The notes under the pieces are model-generated. The model was not told the origin of the DNA. It searched no databases and saw only the letters and a list, made by a program, of their open reading frames with translations. Positions 48,219-54,697 of a stretch of 54,697 nt of DNA are shown here, piece by piece. Origin of the DNA: Salinisphaera japonica YTM-1 (lineage in GTDB: Bacteria > Pseudomonadota > Gammaproteobacteria > Nevskiales > Salinisphaeraceae); assembly GCF_003788585.1 (NCBI RefSeq), contig NZ_AYKG01000016.1:1-54697 (forward strand), given 5' to 3'. The position numbers were made by a program, and so were the translations under genes. Each line of letters opens with the position of its first letter. Within the stretch, counting starts at the first letter, position 1.

Positions 48219-50588
48219 GTGAATAACTCGCAAGTGGTCTGGTTCAGCCAGCTTGGTATGAACGACGTCGAATCGGTCGGCGGCAAGAACGCCTCGCTGG
48301 GCGAGATGATCAGTCATCTGGCTGATGCCGGTGTCTCTGTGCCCGACGGCTTTGCCACCACGGCCGATGCCTATCGCGCGTTCCTGGCCCACGACGGCCT
48401 GGCCGACAAGATCAATGCCGCGCTGGATGATCTGGATGTCGACGACGTCGATGCCCTGGTTGCCACGGGCGAAAAGATCCGTAACTGGGTCATCGAACAC
48501 CCCTTCCCGCCCGAACTCGAAGACGCGATTCGTGACGCCTTCGCGCAGCTCGCCGACGGTCATGATGATATCGCGGTCGCGGTGCGCAGCTCGGCCACGG
48601 CCGAAGATCTGCCCGATGCCTCGTTTGCCGGCCAGCAGGAGACGTTTCTCAACGTCCGCGGGCTGGATAACATCATGCTGGCGATCAAGGATGTCTTCGC
48701 CTCGTTGTTCAATGACCGGGCGATCTCGTATCGCGTGCACAAGGGCTTCGAGCACAGCCAGGTGGCCCTGTCGGCCGGTATCCAGCGCATGGTGCGCGCC
48801 GATACCGGGGCCAGTGGCGTGATGTTCACCATCGATACCGAATCCGGTTTCGACAAGGTGGTTTTCATCACCAGCTCCTGGGGCCTGGGCGAGGCCGTGG
48901 TTCAGGGCGCGGTCAATCCCGACGAGTTCTATGTCTACAAGGACAATATCGATGCGAGGCGCCCGGCGATCCTGCGCCGCGTGAAAGGCGGCAAGGCCAT
49001 CAAGATGGTCTATACCGCGGATCGCAGCCACGGCAAGACCACCGAGTTCGTGGACGTGGCGGCCGCCGATCAGGCGAAATTCTCGCTCACCGACGCCGAC
49101 GCCGAAGCCCTGGCCGCCCAGGCCCTGATCATCGAGCGCCACTATGGCCGGCCGATGGATATCGAGTGGGGCAAGGACGGCGAGACCGGCCAGCTGTTCA
49201 TTCTTCAGGCCCGGCCCGAGACCGTGAAATCCAACGCCACGACGCTTGAGCGCTATCAGCTGGATTCGGCCGGCCATGACGTCGTGGTCGAAGGCCGCTC
49301 GATCGGCCAGCGCGTGGGTGCGGGCCGCGTGCGCAACGTCGCCTCGATCAAGGAGATGAACAAGGTCGAGGACGGCGATATTCTGGTCACCGACATGACC
49401 GATCCCGACTGGGAACCGGTGATGAAACGGGCCGCGGCCATCGTCACCAATCGCGGGGGGCGCACCTGTCACGCGGCCATCATCGCCCGCGAGCTGGGTA
49501 TTCCGGCGGTCGTGGGCTGTGGTGATGCCACGGAAAAACTGGCCGACAAGGCCGAAGTGACCGTCTCGTGCGCCGAGGGCGATACCGGCTATGTCTACGA
49601 CGGCATCATTGATTTCAATATCGATGAAGTCTCGCTCGACAAGATGCCCGAGATCGACACCAAGATCATGATGAACGTGGGCAACCCCGAGCGGGCCTTC
49701 GATTTCGCCGGTATCCCCAACGCCGGCGTCGGCCTGGCGCGGCTGGAGTTCATCATCAACCGCCAGATCGGCGTGCATCCGAGAGCGCTTCTCGAATACG
49801 ACGCGCAGCCCGAGGACTTGAAGCGCCAGATCGATGCGCATATCGCCGGCTACAACAGCCCGCGTGAGTTCTATGTCGACCGGCTGGTCGAGGGCATCTC
49901 GACCCTGGCTGCGGCCTTCTACCCCAAGCCGGTGATCGTGCGCCTGTCGGATTTCAAGTCCAACGAATACGCTAACCTGCTGGGCGGCGCGGCCTACGAA
50001 CCGGAAGAAGAAAACCCCATGATCGGCTGGCGCGGCGCCTCGCGCTATCTGGCCGCGGACTTCCAGGCCTGCTTCGAGCTGGAGCTGGAGGCCATGAAAC
50101 GCGTACGCGGCGACATGGGCCTGACCAACGTGCAGATCATGATCCCGTTCGTGCGCACGCTGGGCGAGGCCAAGGGGGTCTCCGAACTACTCGAGTCCCA
50201 CGGCTTCGTACGCGGCGAAAACGATCTCAAAGTGATCATGATGTGCGAGCTGCCCAGTAACGCCGTGCTGGCCGACGAGTTCCTCGAATACTTCGACGGC
50301 TTCTCGATCGGCTCCAACGACATGACCCAGCTCTCGCTGGGGCTGGATCGCGACTCGGGGCTGATCAGCCACCTGTTCGACGAGCGCGACCCGGCGGTCA
50401 AGATCATGCTGGAAAAAGCCATCTCGGCCTGCAAGCGCAACAACAAGTACGTGGGCATCTGTGGCCAGGGGCCCTCGGACTATCCGGATCTGGCCAAGTG
50501 GCTGCTGGAGCAAGGCATCGAGTCCATGTCGCTCAACCCCGATACGGTGGTCTCGACCTGGCTGTATCTCGCGGGCAAGAAAGTCTGA
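48219..50588 (+). CDS. ppsA: Phosphoenolpyruvate synthase
   Basis: Makes phosphoenolpyruvate from pyruvate and ATP for gluconeogenesis. The 789-residue protein has an N-terminal ATP-binding domain ([34 protein letters not shown]), the swivelling phosphohistidine domain ([21 protein letters not shown], with the catalytic His), and the C-terminal TIM barrel ([12 protein letters not shown]). The GTG at 48219 is preferred to a TTG 24 bases upstream because GAGGAAG lies at proper distance. Regulated by the adjacent ppsR product. Confidence 0.96.
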   Translation: MNNSQVVWFSQLGMNDVESVGGKNASLGEMISHLADAGVSVPDGFATTADAYRAFLAHDGLADKINAALDDLDVDDVDALVATGEKIRNWVIEHPFPPELEDAIRDAFAQLADGHDDIAVAVRSSATAEDLPDASFAGQQETFLNVRGLDNIMLAIKDVFASLFNDRAISYRVHKGFEHSQVALSAGIQRMVRADTGASGVMFTIDTESGFDKVVFITSSWGLGEAVVQGAVNPDEFYVYKDNIDARRPAILRRVKGGKAIKMVYTADRSHGKTTEFVDVAAADQAKFSLTDADAEALAAQALIIERHYGRPMDIEWGKDGETGQLFILQARPETVKSNATTLERYQLDSAGHDVVVEGRSIGQRVGAGRVRNVASIKEMNKVEDGDILVTDMTDPDWEPVMKRAAAIVTNRGGRTCHAAIIARELGIPAVVGCGDATEKLADKAEVTVSCAEGDTGYVYDGIIDFNIDEVSLDKMPEIDTKIMMNVGNPERAFDFAGIPNAGVGLARLEFIINRQIGVHPRALLEYDAQPEDLKRQIDAHIAGYNSPREFYVDRLVEGISTLAAAFYPKPVIVRLSDFKSNEYANLLGGAAYEPEEENPMIGWRGASRYLAADFQACFELELEAMKRVRGDMGLTNVQIMIPFVRTLGEAKGVSELLESHGFVRGENDLKVIMMCELPSNAVLADEFLEYFDGFSIGSNDMTQLSLGLDRDSGLISHLFDERDPAVKIMLEKAISACKRNNKYVGICGQGPSDYPDLAKWLLEQGIESMSLNPDTVVSTWLYLAGKKV

Positions 50589-50605
50589 ATATCGCAGCCA
50601 AGCTG

Positions 50606-51598
50606 TTGGGCGACGCCCCACGACCGGATCTACCGAGCACGCCGACCGATCATTTTGACGGTCGGCGTTTCTTCTATCCGGGGCGCGCCGAGACGCCGTG
50701 CCGACAGCGCGATCTGTGGCGCTGGCTCATCACGCGCCGGGCGAATCTGGTGGCCTGGACGCCCGCGCCACGCCAGCCGCGTGTTCCCGTTGCCGAGCGC
50801 GTGGCGGGCTTACGTGTCACCTGGATCGGCCACGCCACGGCGCTTATCCAGATCGCCGGGGTCAATGTTCTCACCGATCCGGTGTTCGCCGACACGGTCA
50901 GTCCGTTGCCGGGGATCGGCCCAAAGCGTGCCCATCCGCCGGGGATCGCCTACGGCGATCTGCCGCCCATTGATGTCGTGCTCATAAGCCACGCCCACTA
51001 TGACCATCTCGAAGCCGCCACGATTCGGGCACTCGCTAGCGACCATGCGCCCTGCTTTGTGGCCGGTCTGGGGCTTCATGTCTGGTTGGAGAAGCACGGC
51101 GCCGCACGGGTCACGACGCTGGACTGGTGGCAGGCCGGCCATGTCGGCGCGCTGACGATCACTGCCACGCCGGCCAAGCACTGGTCTCGGCGCGGTGTGT
51201 TTGATCGCAACCGCGTGCTGTGGTGTGGCTATGTCATCGCCTGTGGCGGGCAACACGTTTATTTTGCCGGAGATACCGGCTATGACGCTGCGTTGTTCGC
51301 GGCGATCGCCACGCGTTTTCCGGACCTGGGCTGTGCCCTGCTCCCCATCGGCGCCTATGAGCCACGCGTGTTCATGGCCGCCCAGCACATGAACCCCGCC
51401 GAGGCGGTACAGGCCTTTGAAGCATTGGCGCCTGCATCGGCGATCGCGATTCATTTCGGCACGTTCCGATTGACCGACGAATCCCGTGAGGCCCCGGCAC
51501 GCGATCTGGCGGCGGCCTTATCGACGACTCAGGCCACGCGTTTCATCGTGCCGGTATTCGGCGCACCGATTGATTTGGACCGGCGCGCCCCCGATTAA
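50606..51598 (+). CDS. MBL-fold metal-dependent hydrolase (NAPE-PLD-like)
   Basis: About 330 residues. WIGHATALIQIAGVNVLTDPVF opens the metallo-beta-lactamase fold and SHAHYDHLE is the metal site (HxHxDH); WCGYVIACGGQHVYFAGDTGYD and AIHFGTF follow. FDGRRFFYPG at the N-terminus is typical of the N-acyl-phosphatidylethanolamine phospholipase-D-like group, but the substrate is unknown. The start is uncertain: no ATG lies between the ppsA stop and the conserved part, and TTG at 50606 is a guess; CTG at 50585 is another. The frame is open back into ppsA. Its TAA overlaps that of the convergent next gene. Confidence 0.8.
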   Translation: MGDAPRPDLPSTPTDHFDGRRFFYPGRAETPCRQRDLWRWLITRRANLVAWTPAPRQPRVPVAERVAGLRVTWIGHATALIQIAGVNVLTDPVFADTVSPLPGIGPKRAHPPGIAYGDLPPIDVVLISHAHYDHLEAATIRALASDHAPCFVAGLGLHVWLEKHGAARVTTLDWWQAGHVGALTITATPAKHWSRRGVFDRNRVLWCGYVIACGGQHVYFAGDTGYDAALFAAIATRFPDLGCALLPIGAYEPRVFMAAQHMNPAEAVQAFEALAPASAIAIHFGTFRLTDESREAPARDLAAALSTTQATRFIVPVFGAPIDLDRRAPD

Positions 51599-52362
51599 CG
51601 CTGGCGCGCTTCGCCGAGCGGCACACTCTTGGCCACCAGGGCCTCGTACAGGCTATCGAACGCCTCGGCGGCCACGCCTGGCATGCCGCTCACGCCGAAC
51701 TCGATGGCGCGACGGCCGTCGGCTGCCGGCAGGCAGGCAATGCGCGCGCCCGGATGGGCATTCATGACCGACTGCATCAACTCGATCAACGCGCTTTCCG
51801 GGGTATCAAACACCTCGACCAGATATTCAACGCGCCGCTCGTGGCTGTGTAGTGCGGCGTAATGTGTGTCGAGCACCCACTCGATCATGGGCCAGGCCAT
51901 GTTGGGAAAGCCGGGCACGAAATGATGATCGCCCAACGAGAAGCCGGGCACCTGATTGATCGGGTTCGGTATAACCTTTGCCCCGACTGGCCACTCCACC
52001 ATATGAATACGCTGGGGATAGGCCTTGTCGCCCCATTTTTCTTCAAGAATCGCCCGGCCATCGGCGTTGAACTCGAGTGCGACACCGGCCGCGGCCGCCG
52101 CGCACTGGCGCGTCCGGTCATCGGGCGTGGCGCCGATGCCGCCAAAGCTGAACACGATATCCGGGCTCGACAGCGTTTCACGCAACGTGCGTGTCAACAG
52201 ATCGGCGTCGTCGCCGACCATGCGCGCCCATGACAATTCCATGCCGCGCGCTGAAAGTCGCTCGATCACGGCGGGCATGTGCTTGTCGGCGCGTTTGCCG
52301 GAAAGCAGCTCATCACCGATCAATACGATACCGAGACGAGGCGTCGGAGAATCTTGTGTCAT
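51595..52362 (-). CDS. Molybdopterin-binding domain protein (CinA N-domain-like)
   Basis: A 255-residue protein with the MoCF-biosynthesis/CinA N-terminal fold: LGIVLIGDELLSGKRADKH, ARMVGDDADLLTRTL, and FSFGGIGATPDDRTRQ (the usual GGlGpTpDD loop with Ile and Ala variants). The C-terminal nicotinamide deamidase domain of full CinA is absent. The role is unknown; relatives are annotated as competence/damage-inducible or molybdopterin-binding proteins. Convergent with the MBL gene, sharing four bases. Confidence 0.85.
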   Translation of the reverse strand: MTQDSPTPRLGIVLIGDELLSGKRADKHMPAVIERLSARGMELSWARMVGDDADLLTRTLRETLSSPDIVFSFGGIGATPDDRTRQCAAAAAGVALEFNADGRAILEEKWGDKAYPQRIHMVEWPVGAKVIPNPINQVPGFSLGDHHFVPGFPNMAWPMIEWVLDTHYAALHSHERRVEYLVEVFDTPESALIELMQSVMNAHPGARIACLPAADGRRAIEFGVSGMPGVAAEAFDSLYEALVAKSVPLGEARQR

Positions 52363-52378
52363 GGGATCGTCGCGTTCA

Positions 52379-52408
52379 TTAAAAAGGCCGGCGAGAAGCC
52401 GGCCTTTT
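52379..52408 (-). terminator. Rho-independent terminator of grxD
   Basis: On the minus strand the 7-bp stem GGCCGGC/GCCGGCC is followed by five T, 18 bp after the grxD stop. Confidence 0.8.
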
Positions 52409-52425
52409 CGTTTGAGGTGCGTCGC

Positions 52426-52761
52426 TTACGAGGCGCTGCCGGCGCTGGCGTTTTCCAGCATGGTCTTCAGCTCGCCCGACTGGAACAGGTCGATGATGAT
52501 ATCCGAGCCACCCACCAGCTCGCCGCTCACGAACAGCTGCGGAATCGTCGGCCAGTTGGAATAGACCTTCACGCCCTGGCGATAGATTTCTTCGTCGTCG
52601 AACACGTTGACCGCCTTGAAAGCCACGCCACAGGCCTTGAGCGCTTCGGCGCTGCGTGCGGAAAAGCCGCACTGCGGGAAATCGGGCGTGCCTTTCATGT
52701 ACAGCACGACCGGGTTGGTCTCGACTTCGTTCTTGATGACTTCCATGGCCTTGGCACTCAT
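52426..52761 (-). CDS. grxD: Monothiol glutaredoxin, CGFS type
   Basis: Carries and transfers [2Fe-2S] clusters with glutathione. At 111 residues it has the CGFS active site (Cys31), MKGTPDFPQ before it, the TIPQLFV cis-proline motif and GGSDI for glutathione binding. The ATG at 52761 has AAGGA 8 bases upstream and starts the conserved sequence. Divergent from the superoxide dismutase gene. Confidence 0.96.
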   Translation of the reverse strand: MSAKAMEVIKNEVETNPVVLYMKGTPDFPQCGFSARSAEALKACGVAFKAVNVFDDEEIYRQGVKVYSNWPTIPQLFVSGELVGGSDIIIDLFQSGELKTMLENASAGSAS

Positions 52762-52884
52762 CAGCGAATCCTTTATCGGCTGGAGATATGTGATCAATGG
52801 CCGAATATAGGTGCCAACGCGCCATGATCAACCCCCGGCAAGGACTCCTACCAAACAGCAACAGCCGCTAATGCGATAAAGGCT

Positions 52885-52912
52885 TTGAAAAATATCGGTC
52901 AAACCTTATATA
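52885..52912 (+). promoter_or_regulatory. Sigma70 promoter of the superoxide dismutase gene
   Basis: TTGAAA (52885-52890) and TATATA (52907-52912) are separated by 16 bp in an AT-rich stretch that contrasts with the GC-rich surroundings. The leader to the ATG at 52957 would be about 38 nt with AAGGA at its end. Confidence 0.6.
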
Positions 52913-52956
52913 AATAGGAGACGTCAATTCATTTGCGTCATCAAAAGGACGACAAC

Positions 52957-53562
52957 ATGGCATTTGAACTGCCCGACCTGCCCTATGACTACGACGCGCT
53001 CGAGCCCTATATCGATGCGCGCACGATGGAAATCCATCATCAGAAGCATCACAACGCTTACCTGACGAAGTTCCAGAAAGCGATCGAAGGCACGGAACTC
53101 GAAGACCAGGATCTGGAAACGATTCTGGCCAAGGCCGGCCAGCACGGTTCCGGCGTGCGCAACCAGGGCGGTGGTTATTTCAACCACATTCTGTTCTGGG
53201 AATCGATGAGCCCCAACGGTGGCGGCAAGCCCAGCGGTGCGCTGGCGGATGCCATCGATTCCAGTTTCGGCTCGTTCGACGACTTCAAGGAGAAGTTCAC
53301 CGGTGAGGCCACCGGCCTGTTCGGCTCCGGCTTTGTCTGGCTCGTGCCGGACAACGGCAAGCTCAAGATCGTGCCCACGCCCAACCAGGACAACCCGGTC
53401 ATGGACGTGGTTTCGGAATCCGGCAAGCCGATCATGGGTCTGGACGTGTGGGAACACGCCTTCTATCTGAAGTATCAGAACAAGAAGCCGGACTATGTTG
53501 AAGCCTGGTGGAGTGTGGTCGACTGGGACGGCATCTCCAAGAAGTTCGACGCCGCCGGCTAA
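52957..53562 (+). CDS. sodA: Superoxide dismutase, Mn-type (Fe/Mn family)
   Basis: Converts superoxide to oxygen and peroxide in the cytoplasm. At 201 residues the metal ligands lie in MEIHHQKHH (His), YFNHILFW (His) and DVWEHAFYLKYQNKKPDY (Asp, His). Metal choice: the glycine-rich QGGGYFNH and the Gln in the NQDNP segment follow the Mn-type pattern (E. coli SodA), not the Fe-type Gln before the second His, so Mn or cambialistic is inferred. ATG at 52957 has AAGGA at 7 bases; a TTG further up is rejected. Confidence 0.95.
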   Translation: MAFELPDLPYDYDALEPYIDARTMEIHHQKHHNAYLTKFQKAIEGTELEDQDLETILAKAGQHGSGVRNQGGGYFNHILFWESMSPNGGGKPSGALADAIDSSFGSFDDFKEKFTGEATGLFGSGFVWLVPDNGKLKIVPTPNQDNPVMDVVSESGKPIMGLDVWEHAFYLKYQNKKPDYVEAWWSVVDWDGISKKFDAAG

Positions 53563-53586
53563 GCCAGCGCGCATGTCGCCAGTCCG

Positions 53587-53618
53587 AGGCCTCGTCGCAT
53601 TGCGACGGGGCCTTTTTT
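53587..53618 (+). terminator. Rho-independent terminator of the superoxide dismutase gene
   Basis: The stem AGGCCTCGTCGC/GCGACGGGGCCT (one T:G pair) with a short ATT loop is followed by six T, 24 bp after the stop. Confidence 0.85.
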
Positions 53619-53712
53619 ATTGGACGATAGCCGATTGTCTCGTGTGCCCCGACGTAGCCGCCCAGACCGCTGCCCGGCCACGAGCGGCCCACGCCTACAC
53701 AATCCGACGCTC

Positions 53713-54615
53713 ATGACCGCGCGACATTTTCTAAGCCTCGACGATCTCGGTCGCTCGGGTATTCTTTCTGTCATCGAAAGCGCAATTGCCCGCAAGCAGC
53801 GCGCGCCAGCCGATCGCCCGTTCGTGGGCAAGACGCTGGCGATGGTCTTTGAAAAAGCCTCGACCCGTACCCGCGTGTCGTTCGAGGCGGGCATGACCCG
53901 GCTGGGCGGCCATGCGATCTTTCTGTCGCCCGGGGATACCCAGATTGGGCGCGGGGAGCCGGTCGCGGATACGGCGCGTGTCTTGTCCGGCATGTGCGAT
54001 GCAATCATGATTCGTAACCACTCGCACGCCGTGCTCGAGGAGTTTGCGGCGTATTCGCGCGTGCCGGTCATCAACGGGCTGACCGATCGCCTGCATCCCT
54101 GCCAGCTGCTGGCCGATCTACAGACCTACGTCGAGCATCGCGGCGATATCACCGGCCGGACCGTGGCCTGGATCGGTGATGGCAACAACATGTGTCATTC
54201 CTATATCAATGCCGCGCGGCTTCTGGGCTTCACGCTGAAAATCGCTACCCCCGCAGGCTATGCCCCGGACGCCGATATCCTGGCGCGCGGCGGTGATCAT
54301 GTGGTGGTCTGCGACTCGGCACACCAGGCCGCGGACAACGCCGATCTGGTGGTTACCGACGTATGGGCCAGCATGGGCGATGAACAGAGCCGCGAGAAAC
54401 GCCTGGCTGATTTCGCCGCGCATCAGGTCAACGATGCCTTGATGCGTCAGGCCAAGGCCGATGCGTTGTTCATGCACTGCCTGCCGGCCCATCGCGGCGA
54501 AGAAGTCAGCGCCAGCGTCATCGACGGCACCCAGAGTGTGGTCTGGGACGAGGCCGAGAACCGCCTGCACGCACAGATGGCGCTGCTGCTCAAACGGCTC
54601 GGTATCGCGTCATAA
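53713..54615 (+). CDS. argF: Ornithine carbamoyltransferase
   Basis: Joins carbamoyl phosphate and ornithine to citrulline in arginine synthesis. At 300 residues it has the carbamoyl-phosphate loop STRTR at 50-54, [14 protein letters not shown], and the ornithine/zinc-region motif [11 protein letters not shown] near 265. ATG at 53713 starts the conserved sequence ([11 protein letters not shown]); the open frame above it has no similarity. It uses the product of the carAB enzyme encoded 22 kb away. A CTAG-bounded element begins 22 bp after its stop. Confidence 0.96.
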   Translation: MTARHFLSLDDLGRSGILSVIESAIARKQRAPADRPFVGKTLAMVFEKASTRTRVSFEAGMTRLGGHAIFLSPGDTQIGRGEPVADTARVLSGMCDAIMIRNHSHAVLEEFAAYSRVPVINGLTDRLHPCQLLADLQTYVEHRGDITGRTVAWIGDGNNMCHSYINAARLLGFTLKIATPAGYAPDADILARGGDHVVVCDSAHQAADNADLVVTDVWASMGDEQSREKRLADFAAHQVNDALMRQAKADALFMHCLPAHRGEEVSASVIDGTQSVVWDEAENRLHAQMALLLKRLGIAS

Positions 54616-54637
54616 CCCGCCCCGCGCGCTGGCCACG

Positions 54638-54697
54638 CTAGGGCCTGTTGCCGTTTCATGCGAGTCCGCGCCAAGCGCTGTTTTGCGGCAAGACGAG
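54638..54697. mobile_element. CTAG-bounded MITE-like element, copy 3 (cut by window end)
   Basis: The first 60 bp match copy 2 at 36550 nearly base for base (CTAGGGCCTGTTGCCGTTTC, then CGCCAAGCGCTGTTTT), with a few changes. The element continues beyond the window. It lies downstream of argF. Confidence 0.7.

Noticed and set aside
48213-49841. A 542-codon open frame opposite ppsA
   Set aside because: Antisense shadow without family similarity or ribosome-binding site.

Overview
The window is a chromosomal segment of a GC-rich halophilic gammaproteobacterium. Three observations support this: housekeeping order that follows the Pseudomonas/E. coli arrangement, a complete ectABC cluster for the compatible solute ectoine, and a tmRNA encoding the tag ANDDNYALAA. 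A Salinisphaera-like organism is my best guess from overall impression; no search was run.

Left block (about 1-17.6 kb), mostly on the minus strand. Read in the direction of transcription it runs greA, (yhbY divergent), rlmE, ftsH, folP, glmM, tpiA, secG, tRNA-Leu(GAG), initiator tRNA-fMet, rimP, nusA, infB, rbfA, truB, rpsO, pnp. This is the classic translation/transcription supercluster, including the metY-rimP-nusA-infB arrangement of E. coli. Left of pnp lies a likely small RNA with its own promoter and terminator, and an inverted-repeat element.

Middle block (17.6-27.5 kb). In pseudomonads carB is close to greA. Here the two are separated by about 10 kb: bioA, an unknown protein, ubiA, a plant-type gshA, queH, a small membrane protein and ectABC. 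About 1.2 kb of this block is non-coding repeat DNA, arranged as roughly 250-bp units bounded by short words of 10-bp period.

Right block (27.5-54.7 kb). carB, a small GxxExxY-family gene bounded by 35-bp inverted repeats, carA, dapB, dnaJ, dnaK and grpE lie on the minus strand, with sigma32-type promoters before grpE and dnaK. nadK, recN (with a LexA box) and bamE follow on the plus strand. Next come rnfH, a transporter, smpB, ssrA, a TSUP permease, a K+/H+ antiporter, a DUF1249 protein, the ppsR/ppsA pair, an MBL-fold hydrolase, a molybdopterin-binding-domain protein, grxD, a Mn-type superoxide dismutase and argF.

Two repeat systems stand out. (1) A family of 10-bp-phased words (NNCGCRRATN repeated), usually in inverted pairs, flanks non-coding units and also the GxxExxY gene between carA and carB. 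There the repeat supplies the GxxExxY start codon and abuts or supplies the carA stop. (2) A CTAG-bounded element of about 275 bp (three copies, one cut by the window end) contains nested hairpins. One copy supplies the stop codon of grpE. The first family, tied to a PD-(D/E)XK-type protein, is the best candidate for an undescribed system here.
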